This document shows positions 1 through 7,834 of a DNA stretch of 15,492 nt, one piece after another; the first letter of the stretch is position 1, and every line of letters begins with the position of its first letter. The stretch is from NCBI GenBank assembly GCA_002345825.1, contig DDWD01000003.1, positions 1-15,492 on the forward strand, written 5' to 3'. The notes below the pieces were generated by a model, which had not been told where the DNA came from, searched no databases, and saw nothing but the letters and a program-made list of their open reading frames with translations. Both the position numbers and the translations under genes were made by a program. This stretch comes from Bacteroidales bacterium UBA2295 (GTDB taxonomy: Bacteria; Bacteroidota; Bacteroidia; Bacteroidales; Tenuifilaceae).

Positions 1-183
1 CTTCCTTGGCCTGCAACAAAAGATGAACTTATCGATTTTGCTATTCGTTCGGGTGCTCCCCTTGAGGTTATCGAAAATCTTCAGGAACTTGAAGATGAGG
101 GAGATATATACGAAAGTATTGAAGACATTTGGCCCGATTATCCAACCAAAGAGGATTTTTTCTTTAACGAGGATGAGTATTAG
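1..183 (+). CDS. DUF2795 family small acidic protein (C-terminal part, 5' end outside window)
   Basis: The reading frame is open from base 1 and ends at TAG (181-183), giving 60 residues. The piece begins LPWPATKDELIDFAIRSGAP and ends FFFNEDEY, which I recognise as the conserved core and acidic tail of the Bacteroidota DUF2795 protein of about 70-75 residues. Probably only some 12-15 N-terminal residues are missing. The function of the family is unknown; the protein is small, very acidic, and has no signal peptide or membrane segment in the visible part. It converges with the OstA-like gene on the other strand and the two coding ends overlap by 20 bp. A probable terminator for this gene lies about 75 bp downstream, inside that neighbour. 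Family assignment is by recalled similarity. Confidence 0.85.
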   Translation, partial: LPWPATKDELIDFAIRSGAPLEVIENLQELEDEGDIYESIEDIWPDYPTKEDFFFNEDEY

Positions 184-1894
184 TCCTTATTAAATCTTTT
201 GATAACTTAGGATTTAAGTGTTTAGGCTGTACTAGCTCAATTTCACTACCCTTTTCCCCTGTCAGATCGTCAAGCGATTCGGCAGGGGTGGTTTTTTTGC
301 TTCTATACCGATTAGCCTCATTCTCAATAGAAACATGAAAATTCACATCTAAGCCAGTGGGGATTACATGATTTGGCGATGTGGGACGCTTATCGGCATG
401 CCATGCAAAACCTTCAATCATCACATCCTGTAGTTCTACTTTATCAATAGGAAATAGAGTGGCCACAGGGCTTTCGTAAAACATAATGCTTGCAACCTTG
501 TTTTCTCGAATGCTAATGGAAAGCCTGCTGCTTTCGGCCTTATTCACACCCACAATCTCACCCTTATCTCTACCGTAATAAACGGTTTCTCCATTTCCAT
601 TCACATCTAAGCGGGTAAGCTTCCCATCGGAAAAGAAACCGACCATTTCACGCCCTTTAATCTGGTTAAATTGGGTAGAGTCTTCTTGCGAAATCACAAA
701 TGACGATCCCCTAAACTTCATCCTATGAATGTTCTCGTTTCTAAATTCAATGCTCACGTCATCAGCCGTTAGCTGGTTCTCGTCATTCCACAAAATAGGA
801 TCGTTGTGCATATAAAGAACTGAATCGACGCTATGGTAGGATATTGAGTCGCATGAACCCTGAATATCCTCCCTATAAAAACGAACATCGCCCACTCCAA
901 TTAGCTGATTATAGAGCGTAGAATCGGTGTGTAGGGTGTCCTTTATCGACATCCCCATCAGCTTGTTGGCCCGCAGGTAAAGCGTGTCCGATTGCTCGGA
1001 GATAAACATTGCCAACGGATCTACTGTAACCTCTGCATATTCGGTTTGCTCATCGTAGGTAAGGTGATTTCCGTAGATATTTATTCGCTTCACCGTATCG
1101 ATAATTAGGCCGTTGCCAACAATCTTCGACTGCCCCAGGTTCTGGTTGTAGTAAATGTTGTTACCAAAAAGTACCTGGTCGCCATTATCAACAAATGCGT
1201 TGATATGAAATTCCGACTCTTGTGATTCCCTATTATGCTGACCTTTTTCGCTGTACAAATAGTTTTCGTCGTTGTAAATTCGGGTAGGACCAAAAAATTT
1301 TATTAGTTCCGTTTCGGAGTAATACTCTAACGAATCGGTATTTAGCAAAATATCGGGGTCGAGAAAAGCCACATTGCCAGCCGCGACAAAGAGTTTCTGA
1401 TTGGAGTAATACTTACCTCTATCGCTGGAAAAGCGAGAATCGGTACTGGTTATTATGGCACCACCATAATAGTTTACAGTATTGTTGTTAGTTTCAAAAT
1501 CGAGAAATTTTGTTACAAGCGTAACTTCCTCTTCGACCAGCCTAACCTCCTTGCCCCTAACCTTCCCTTTTTTAGTAGCGCCGTCGAAAATTAGGGTATC
1601 GCCATACAGGGTGCTATTCTCCTGAAAAACTTTCACATTGCTAAAAGCATCAAACTTGTTTCGACCTACGTAGTCATAAAGGCTATCGCATGTTATGGTG
1701 GTCTCATCATGCCGAATTGAAACGTTGCCCAGTAACCTGCGGATACTCTGTCCTTCAATCCTAAGATTGCGCATACTATCGGCATGATTAATTACAATTT
1801 CTCTTTTTTGCTGGGCATAAACACTCTTACCATTACACTGCAGCAGCGTAATGGTAAGCAAAGTAATTACAACAAATTTTATTCTAATACCCAT
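164..1894 (-). CDS. OstA-like protein (probable periplasmic LPS-transport/assembly factor)
   Basis: The protein is 576 aa from the ATG at 1894. That start puts a clean signal peptide (MGIRIKFVVITLLTITLL...YA, cut before QQKRE) at the N-terminus. Upstream ATGs at 1939 and 1915 stay in frame but would overlap the surA-like gene and bury the signal sequence. From residue ~30 the mature protein has the OstA/LptA-type repeat pattern: short beta segments with recurring GNV, YYG and DSLYY-like motifs, as in E. coli LptA and the N-domain of LptD. Bacteroidota homologues are called OstA-like, and a role in carrying LPS across the periplasm is inferred from the fold. The last ~60 residues are polar and look like a poorly conserved tail; they contain the opposing terminator. 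It is the last gene of the cluster, with an 11-nt gap after surA. Family call is firm; the exact transport partner is not known. Confidence 0.82.
   Translation of the reverse strand: MGIRIKFVVITLLTITLLQCNGKSVYAQQKREIVINHADSMRNLRIEGQSIRRLLGNVSIRHDETTITCDSLYDYVGRNKFDAFSNVKVFQENSTLYGDTLIFDGATKKGKVRGKEVRLVEEEVTLVTKFLDFETNNNTVNYYGGAIITSTDSRFSSDRGKYYSNQKLFVAAGNVAFLDPDILLNTDSLEYYSETELIKFFGPTRIYNDENYLYSEKGQHNRESQESEFHINAFVDNGDQVLFGNNIYYNQNLGQSKIVGNGLIIDTVKRINIYGNHLTYDEQTEYAEVTVDPLAMFISEQSDTLYLRANKLMGMSIKDTLHTDSTLYNQLIGVGDVRFYREDIQGSCDSISYHSVDSVLYMHNDPILWNDENQLTADDVSIEFRNENIHRMKFRGSSFVISQEDSTQFNQIKGREMVGFFSDGKLTRLDVNGNGETVYYGRDKGEIVGVNKAESSRLSISIRENKVASIMFYESPVATLFPIDKVELQDVMIEGFAWHADKRPTSPNHVIPTGLDVNFHVSIENEANRYRSKKTTPAESLDDLTGEKGSEIELVQPKHLNPKLSKDLIRTNTHPR
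256..298 (+). terminator. Probable rho-independent terminator of the DUF2795 gene, inside the opposing gene
   Basis: A 14-position stem (256-269 with 275-288) has a 5-nt loop. It includes a CCCCTG/CAGGGG base, two G.U-type pairs and one A/C mismatch, and is followed on the + strand by TGG and a run of seven T (292-298). No T-run follows the hairpin on the - strand, so the polarity fits termination of the + strand gene ending at 183. The whole structure lies in the C-terminal coding region of the OstA-like gene. Confidence 0.6.
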
Positions 1895-1905
1895 AGGATT
1901 GGAAA

Positions 1906-3264
1906 CTATCGCACCCATCCATCCATTTCGAATTGGCAATTTCGATATGAGGGGTCAATGCGAACGTATGTGGTTTTCACTTTGGATTTAACCCAATCCA
2001 TAAATACCTCTTGCTGTTTCCCCATTTTAGTCATTTGCTGAATTGTGGCATAATCGTCATCAAGGTTAGCCTTATGCTGAGGAATTACTTTTTCGATCAT
2101 CACGATTTTGTATACCACATTGGCATGCTCATCGCGCGATTCGAAAGGTTGGCTAATCTCACCCGGTTTCAGATTACGTATCACGTAGAAATCGGCTGGT
2201 AAAAAATGCTCGCGCTCAAAGAGCGAAGTGTTCGTTTGTGGATTAATCATCAATCCACCGCTTAGGCGGGTTTTCTGATCCTCAGAGAACCACTGAGCAG
2301 CACGACGAAAAGTGAGGGAATCGGCCTTGATAAGATTTGATATACTATCGAGTTTATTCTGTGCTTTAAGCAGCTGTTCCTGCGAATAGGAAGGCCTCAT
2401 AAGGATATGCCTAACATTTACCTGATCGTTTCGGCGTTCGATCATTTGAATGATATGGAATCCATATTCCGATTCTACAATCTGGCTTACTTGTCCCTCG
2501 CGAAGGCTAAAGGCCACATCGGCAAAAGATTTAACCAGCTGTTCACGTGGCATAAACCCAAGTTCGCCTCCACGGGTAGCTGTGGCTCTGTCTTCGGAGT
2601 AGGCCACGGCAAGGGTCGAAAACCGTTCGCCCTTAAGCACCCTTTCCCTAATATCGAGCAGCTGCTCGCGAACTGCAAACTCAGCCTCCTCCGACGCGGG
2701 AGGTAAAAGAACCACTTGCCGAACCTGATACTGATCGGGAATTGTAGGAAGGCTATCCTTTGGTATATCACGATAGAAACGTTTCACCTCCGAAGGTGTA
2801 ACGGCGACATTCTCAACAATTTTGCTTTGCATCTGTTGGGCTAAAAGACCTTCCTTAATGGAAACCCGCAAATCGGCCCTAATCTGCGACATTGTTTTAT
2901 TAAAATATTTCTCGAGGCCTGCCTCTGATCCAATTTGATTGATAAAATAGCTTAACCTTCGCTCAAGCTCATTATTAACCATCGAACTGGTAACCTCAAT
3001 ACTGTCGATTGCAGCCTGATGAATTAATAACTTGTGAATCATCTGCTCCTCAAATATTTGGCACTTCATATCGCCATTGTTGGTTGTGCCTTGCATTTCC
3101 ATACGAAGCAGTTCTTGTTCCACATCGGAAAGCAAAATCTTTTCACTACCTACCACTCCTAGTACCTGATCGACAACAAACTGAGCCTTTACTGATGATG
3201 AAACAAAAAGTAAAAAAATTGTAGGAATAATTACAAATTGGCTGAATACTGCTCTAATTTTCAT
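1906..3264 (-). CDS. surA: SurA-type periplasmic chaperone / peptidylprolyl isomerase with two parvulin domains
   Basis: The protein is 452 aa. A signal peptide occupies residues 1-27 (ends SSVKA, then QF). A SurA_N-like helical chaperone region follows (about 30-165, with VVDQVLGVVGSEKILLSDV as the typical opening). PPIC domain 1 is at about 175-278 (RGGELGFM, VESEYGFHIIQ) and PPIC domain 2 at about 280-395 (VRHILMRP, LSGGL). Domain 1 has the more canonical motifs; domain 2 is more divergent and may be weak or structural. The family escorts unfolded outer-membrane proteins across the periplasm and isomerises X-Pro bonds. It starts 14 nt after the lipoprotein gene, so the two are almost certainly cotranscribed. 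The symbol reflects family and architecture; because two related genes lie upstream, which of them is the functional SurA equivalent is not settled by sequence alone. Confidence 0.85.
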   Translation of the reverse strand: MKIRAVFSQFVIIPTIFLLFVSSSVKAQFVVDQVLGVVGSEKILLSDVEQELLRMEMQGTTNNGDMKCQIFEEQMIHKLLIHQAAIDSIEVTSSMVNNELERRLSYFINQIGSEAGLEKYFNKTMSQIRADLRVSIKEGLLAQQMQSKIVENVAVTPSEVKRFYRDIPKDSLPTIPDQYQVRQVVLLPPASEEAEFAVREQLLDIRERVLKGERFSTLAVAYSEDRATATRGGELGFMPREQLVKSFADVAFSLREGQVSQIVESEYGFHIIQMIERRNDQVNVRHILMRPSYSQEQLLKAQNKLDSISNLIKADSLTFRRAAQWFSEDQKTRLSGGLMINPQTNTSLFEREHFLPADFYVIRNLKPGEISQPFESRDEHANVVYKIVMIEKVIPQHKANLDDDYATIQQMTKMGKQQEVFMDWVKSKVKTTYVRIDPSYRNCQFEMDGWVR

Positions 3265-3278
3265 TGGAATACTTTATG

Positions 3279-4139
3279 TTAATCTAAATAAGTTTCAAAA
3301 TTTTTATGGTTTCTCGCGTCATTGTATAAGTTTGTTTCAAGGTTTTGAATTAAGCGCTGCTTGCGCTTGTTGAGAATAATGCTGCGGATATTCTGAGCCT
3401 CATAGCTTAGGGGAGACTGCTGTCCCTTGCCCAACACATCCCTAAGGCTAACCAAATACGAATGTGTACCATCATTCATGTCAATATTTCTGTTCCTAAG
3501 CAGGAACTGCTCGGGGTTGTTTATGGGATCGGGTAATTCCCTAATAATACGAGAGAATGGTATCCATTGATCGTTGAAATAATCGTACTTTATAGCTACT
3601 TGGTAGGCCATATTGTCGAGGGTTTGAATATCCTCCTCCTTGGTTGATTTGTACAGCTCTTTTATCTTCTCGTAGTATGGATCGTCCATACGAATCTTAA
3701 TAAACAGGGCCTTAACGATTCCCTCGTTAAGAATAAAGTTAGAGGTATTCTCACTGTAAAACGCCTCAATATCCTCATAGGGTATTACGGTATCGAGCTT
3801 CTGACGAATAAATTCCTGCTCGTACTTAAAAACCAGAAGCGATGAGCGGTAATCGTCGAGCTGTTTGGAAACGTCCTTTTGCGTTTCCGTGAGATTTCGC
3901 TCAGCCTGATTTAAAAGCAGCTGCTTACGTATCCACCTATCAACATAGCCCACTAGCATTTGAAGGCTATCCTCAGGAGAAATATTCTTGGGAAAAATTT
4001 CTTCAACTTCCGATAGGTGAAGAGATTTCCCGTGCACTGTAGCCAACACCTTGCTTTTGTTAGCATCGGTTTTAATGCAGCTGGTAAACAGAAAAGTGGC
4101 AGCGACTATGGCTACTAAAAAACTCGAAAAGATTCGCAT
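3279..4139 (-). CDS. SurA/PpiC-like lipoprotein lacking a parvulin domain
   Basis: The protein is 286 aa from the ATG at 4139. An in-frame ATG at 4190 would add 17 polar residues before a complete lipoprotein signal, so 4139 is preferred. The N-terminus is MRIFSSFLVAIVAATFLFTSC, with Cys21 the predicted lipidated residue (FTSC lipobox), so the product should be anchored to a membrane and face the periplasm. The region after the Cys (VLATVHGKSLHLSEVEEIFP, then a helical stretch with QLLLNQAE) resembles the N-terminal chaperone part of SurA/PpiC proteins. None of the parvulin signatures (HIL, GG.LG, GYHI) are present. It sits between two parvulin genes, 80 nt after the 654-aa one and 14 nt before surA. 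Inferred role: a non-enzymatic partner chaperone in outer-membrane protein folding. Specific function unknown. Confidence 0.75.
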   Translation of the reverse strand: MRIFSSFLVAIVAATFLFTSCIKTDANKSKVLATVHGKSLHLSEVEEIFPKNISPEDSLQMLVGYVDRWIRKQLLLNQAERNLTETQKDVSKQLDDYRSSLLVFKYEQEFIRQKLDTVIPYEDIEAFYSENTSNFILNEGIVKALFIKIRMDDPYYEKIKELYKSTKEEDIQTLDNMAYQVAIKYDYFNDQWIPFSRIIRELPDPINNPEQFLLRNRNIDMNDGTHSYLVSLRDVLGKGQQSPLSYEAQNIRSIILNKRKQRLIQNLETNLYNDARNHKNFETYLD

Positions 4140-4219
4140 TGCATTCCTAGTTGTTATGGGTGTGATGGCCACTTGATTAATAAAACACAAAGGTTTATAA
4201 AAAATTTCAGGGACTAAAG

Positions 4220-6184
4220 CTAATTAAGGTTAGAAATTATTTTCTGATAAACCTCCTGGTTAATATTTACGGGATACTTCTTTCTTAACGATTCTACCCA
4301 CTCCTTCTCAAGGAATTCTTGATAATCAGCAATTACTCGACCACGAATCTCATCGAGTGGTATAGGATCGTTCTTAACTGTTCGCTGATACTTAATAAAG
4401 CTGTATCTACCATCAACCAGTTTAGTTTCCGAAACATTATCTTCCCATGCAGCAAAACCTTGAATCAAAATATCATCGGGTGCCAAAATCAGTTGTTGAA
4501 TCTGCAATAGGGTATCGCCCTTGCTGATGTATCGATTTACAAGCTTTTCCTCAGTAGCATTTGCACCTCTTCTGGAGGTAGTGTAGCGTTTGGCTCGGCG
4601 TATGGTTCTTTTATTAGCGGAAGAGTATCTTTGAACATAAACTCGTTGTTCCCAGGAGTAGTCAAGAATGTTGTTATTGTAAAACTCTTTCAACCCCTCT
4701 TCGTCTCTTGTGGAGCGCGACCATACATTTTGATCCATAACCTCAAATAGTAGGATTCCATCGTAGTACTCCTTGAGCAGATACTTAATTTCCCGATTTT
4801 CATTTATCAGCCTTTCCTCTTCTTGAGCCAGTACCTTTTCGGTCACCAGCTCATTGAAGCATCTATCAACAATTACTGAAAATGGCATATTGATGTAACG
4901 ATTTCTGTTCTGCTTGATTACTTGAGCTAGCTCGGACAAGGTATGCTTTTTATTAGCAAAGCTAAACACAAACTGATTTTTGTACATTGATGGCATCTCC
5001 CACATACCATCGTAGTAGGACGAATCGAGCAAAAGTTGCATTGTTTGTAGGGCATTACTATCGACCTCAAATCCAAACTTATTTTTTAGCTGATCGATAA
5101 ACACGTTCTGACTTACCCTACCCCTCTCATCGCGAGCCAAACGAGACTTCAGTTCGGGCGCCATCTCCTCAAAAGTGCCTACCCCTCGTTTATCGACTAG
5201 CCTAATTATATGCCAACCAAACTGTGTTTGAATGGGTTTACTTACCTCTCCGGGGGTACACATACTAAAAGCAGCCTTCTCAAATTGAGGCGGCATTTGG
5301 CGCATTCCGAACCAAGGTAATTCTCCCCCATTTTGGGCAGTTCCTGGATCCTGGCTGAACTGTTTTGCCAATCTGGTAAAATCCTCATTGGCAAGAACAA
5401 GCGAATAAACCGAATCGGCAAGATGCTTAGCCTGAGCCTTATGCTCTTCGGTTGCGTCGGGGGGTGAAGCAATCATAATGTGTGCCACTTTAACCTGCCC
5501 AGGCGAAGGTCGCTTATCGTTTACCTTAACAATATGGTATCCAAACCTCGACCGTATTGGCATCGAGATTTCTCCAACTGGGGTACTATATGCAGCACTC
5601 TCAAAAGGATACACCATTTGAAAAGCAGTGAAGTACCCAAGGTTACCGTTATTTACTTTAACCGAAGGATCATCGCTTGTAGCTCGGGCTACCGACTCAA
5701 AGGGTTCGCCAGCCAATATCCGTTCCCGAATTTTAATGGTTTTGTTAAAAAGATTCAAAGTATCTTCAGCTGTAGCATCCTCAGGAATAGAAATTAGGAT
5801 GTGACTTGCGTTTACCTCCAGCTTTAGCCGCTCATGGGCTTCTTTTAACAGCTTTTCCTGAGTCTGTTTGTCAACCAAATGAGGTTGGACCAGTTGCTTG
5901 CGGTAAGTTGCCAGCTCTTGCTTAAACTCATTGGTATTATGCAAACCATTGGCTTTTGCATCGGCCACCTTCAGTTTGTAAACAATAAATAGATCCAGAT
6001 ATTCTTCGATGCTTTTCTTATCGGTATCGGCCATCATCTGGCTGTTCTTAAGGTAAATCTGCTCAAACTCGTATCGACTAACCGCCTCATTACCCACGGT
6101 GAGCAATACCTCATCTTTGTTTTGCGCCAAAGCGCAAACAGTGCCTAATAAACAAGCGACAATGATAAAAAAAGTACGTTTCAT
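4220..6184 (-). CDS. Periplasmic peptidylprolyl isomerase with two parvulin (PPIC) domains
   Basis: The protein is 654 aa with a signal peptide at residues 1-20 (cut after CALA, before QNKDE). A SurA/PpiC-like N-region follows at about 22-120. PPIC domain 1 is at about 125-222 (ASHILISIP, NNGNLGYF, SRFGYHIVKV) and PPIC domain 2 at about 232-332 (VAHIMIASP, NGGELPWFG, TQFGWHIIRL). Both parvulin domains keep the H-I-L/M, GG/GN-L and G-[YW]-H-I signatures, so both look active. The remaining ~320 residues are a helical, charged C-terminal region without a motif I recognise, and include a basic patch near the middle. It belongs with the folding of secreted and outer-membrane proteins. It starts 42 nt after guaB and is probably transcribed with it. 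It is longer than E. coli SurA (about 430 aa), mainly because of the C-terminal extension. Confidence 0.85.
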   Translation of the reverse strand: MKRTFFIIVACLLGTVCALAQNKDEVLLTVGNEAVSRYEFEQIYLKNSQMMADTDKKSIEEYLDLFIVYKLKVADAKANGLHNTNEFKQELATYRKQLVQPHLVDKQTQEKLLKEAHERLKLEVNASHILISIPEDATAEDTLNLFNKTIKIRERILAGEPFESVARATSDDPSVKVNNGNLGYFTAFQMVYPFESAAYSTPVGEISMPIRSRFGYHIVKVNDKRPSPGQVKVAHIMIASPPDATEEHKAQAKHLADSVYSLVLANEDFTRLAKQFSQDPGTAQNGGELPWFGMRQMPPQFEKAAFSMCTPGEVSKPIQTQFGWHIIRLVDKRGVGTFEEMAPELKSRLARDERGRVSQNVFIDQLKNKFGFEVDSNALQTMQLLLDSSYYDGMWEMPSMYKNQFVFSFANKKHTLSELAQVIKQNRNRYINMPFSVIVDRCFNELVTEKVLAQEEERLINENREIKYLLKEYYDGILLFEVMDQNVWSRSTRDEEGLKEFYNNNILDYSWEQRVYVQRYSSANKRTIRRAKRYTTSRRGANATEEKLVNRYISKGDTLLQIQQLILAPDDILIQGFAAWEDNVSETKLVDGRYSFIKYQRTVKNDPIPLDEIRGRVIADYQEFLEKEWVESLRKKYPVNINQEVYQKIISNLN

Positions 6185-6226
6185 AATCTTGGGATTGTTT
6201 GATGTTATGGTTTATTGAAACGTTTG

Positions 6227-7699
6227 TTATGATCGACTATAATTGGGTGCTTCGCGGGTAATTGCCACATCATGGGGATGGCTTTCAGCAATTCCAGCAT
6301 TGGTTATACGCACAAATTTGGCAGTTTTCAACCCATCAATACTTGCTGCTCCGCAGTATCCCATCCCTGCTCGTAAACCACCAATCATCTGGTAGAGCAC
6401 TTCCTTAAGAGTCCCTTTGTAAGGAACACGAGCCACAATACCCTCGGGCACAAGTTTTTGAATATCGTCCTCCACATCTTGAAAATACCTATCTTTTGAA
6501 CCCTGTTGCATTGCCTCAAGCGACCCCATTCCACGGTACGATTTAAATTTGCGCCCGTTGTAAATAATAGTCTCTCCAGGCGATTCATCAACACCGGCAA
6601 ACATTGAGCCAGCCATAATCGAATCGGCACCAGATGCTAAAGCTTTTACAATATCACCAGAATATCGAATTCCACCATCGGCAATAACAGGCACACCTGT
6701 ACCCTTAAGCGCTTTGGCCACATCGTATATAGCGTTAAGCTGCGGCACGCCTACACCTGCAATAACGCGGGTAGTACAAATTGAGCCTGGGCCAATACCC
6801 ACTTTCACTGCATCGGCACCAGCCTTAACCAGTTCGAGGGCAGCCTCGGCTGTGGCAATATTCCCCACCACAACCTCAAGATCGGGGAATTCTGCCTTAA
6901 CCTTGGATAGCATCTCAATTACTCCGCGCGAATGGCCATGGGCCGTATCAATAACAATGGCATCAACCTTGGCTTGTACAAGTGCTTTAATACGATCAAT
7001 AGTATCAAAAGTCACTCCCACTCCAGCTGCAACACGTAGCCGTCCTTTTGAATCTTTGCAGGCTAAGGGATTGTCTTTGGCTTTAGTAATATCTTTGTAT
7101 GTAAGCAAACCTGCCAATCTGAAATTCTCATCAACAACGGGTAACTTCTCAATCTTGTGTTCCTGTAGAATGGCTTCGGCCTCTTCAAGATTTATTGTTT
7201 TTGTTGTTGTAATTAGCCCTTCGGAGGTCATTACATTTTTGATGGGTGATGCCAAGTTGCGCTGAAAACGCAAATCGCGATTGGTTACAATACCAATTAA
7301 AACCTTCTCGTTGTTCACAACGGGGATACCACCAATTTTATAATCCTTCATCAGCTTAAGGGCGTCGCCCACTGTAGCATCAGGACTAATGGTTACAGGA
7401 TCGTAGATCATACCACTTTCGGCACGTTTTACGCTACGAACCTGACTGGCCTGTGCCTCAATGGACATATTTTTATGGATAACACCGATACCTCCCTCAC
7501 GCGCAATAGCTATGGCAACGCCAGCCTCAGTAACAGTATCCATGGCTGCCGATACTATGGGTGAATTTATCTTTATGTTCCTTGAGAACATAGTGGATAT
7601 GTCAACTTCACGGGGAAGTACTTGAGAATATGCAGGAACTAAAAGCACGTCGTCGAACGTAAGTCCCTCAGCAATAACTTTTTCGTTTACAAATGACAT
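6227..7699 (-). CDS. guaB: IMP dehydrogenase
   Basis: The protein is 490 aa, the usual bacterial length. It oxidises IMP to XMP with NAD+, the first committed step of GMP synthesis, in the cytoplasm. The N-terminal motif LTFDDVLLVPAYS is diagnostic. A tandem CBS pair at about residues 95-205 interrupts the TIM barrel. The catalytic loop GIGPGSICTTR places the nucleophile at Cys308, and the IMP phosphate-binding region follows (ADGGIRYSGDI, MAGSMFAG). The flap with its conserved Arg is in ARVPYKG and the terminus carries GLRAGMGYCGA. All key residues are present. The start ATG is preceded by an A-rich leader, typical of this phylum. It is the first gene of the - strand cluster and divergent from recQ. 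I could not find a convincing promoter in the 135-bp divergent gap on this strand. Confidence 0.97.
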   Translation of the reverse strand: MSFVNEKVIAEGLTFDDVLLVPAYSQVLPREVDISTMFSRNIKINSPIVSAAMDTVTEAGVAIAIAREGGIGVIHKNMSIEAQASQVRSVKRAESGMIYDPVTISPDATVGDALKLMKDYKIGGIPVVNNEKVLIGIVTNRDLRFQRNLASPIKNVMTSEGLITTTKTINLEEAEAILQEHKIEKLPVVDENFRLAGLLTYKDITKAKDNPLACKDSKGRLRVAAGVGVTFDTIDRIKALVQAKVDAIVIDTAHGHSRGVIEMLSKVKAEFPDLEVVVGNIATAEAALELVKAGADAVKVGIGPGSICTTRVIAGVGVPQLNAIYDVAKALKGTGVPVIADGGIRYSGDIVKALASGADSIMAGSMFAGVDESPGETIIYNGRKFKSYRGMGSLEAMQQGSKDRYFQDVEDDIQKLVPEGIVARVPYKGTLKEVLYQMIGGLRAGMGYCGAASIDGLKTAKFVRITNAGIAESHPHDVAITREAPNYSRS

Positions 7700-7778
7700 G
7701 GTGGTAGGTTTTTATTTTTTTCGCCCGCCAAGTTACAAAAAAACTCATTAACAAGGCGGTTCTTTTCAGATATTACGC

Positions 7779-7808
7779 TTGTATTAATAACATTTCACCT
7801 TACTTTTG
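7779..7808 (+). promoter_or_regulatory. Bacteroidetes-type promoter of recQ
   Basis: A -7 element TACTTTTG (7801-7808) matches TAnnTTTG exactly. A -33 TTG (7779-7781) lies 19 nt upstream, the spacing known for the Bacteroidetes primary sigma factor. Transcription would start near 7814, leaving a leader of about 20 nt before the recQ start. Confidence 0.7.
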
Positions 7809-7834
7809 TGTGGAATCAAAATTTGTAAAAAAAG

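Noticed and set aside
6714..7265. 183-aa open frame opposite guaB
   Set aside because: Mirror-frame artefact of a well-supported guaB; low-complexity Ser/Thr/Ala content and no domain.
7700..7834. guaB promoter on the - strand
   Set aside because: The best candidate, TAACTTGG near 7732-7739, deviates from TAnnTTTG and has a TTG only 16 nt upstream; not supported.
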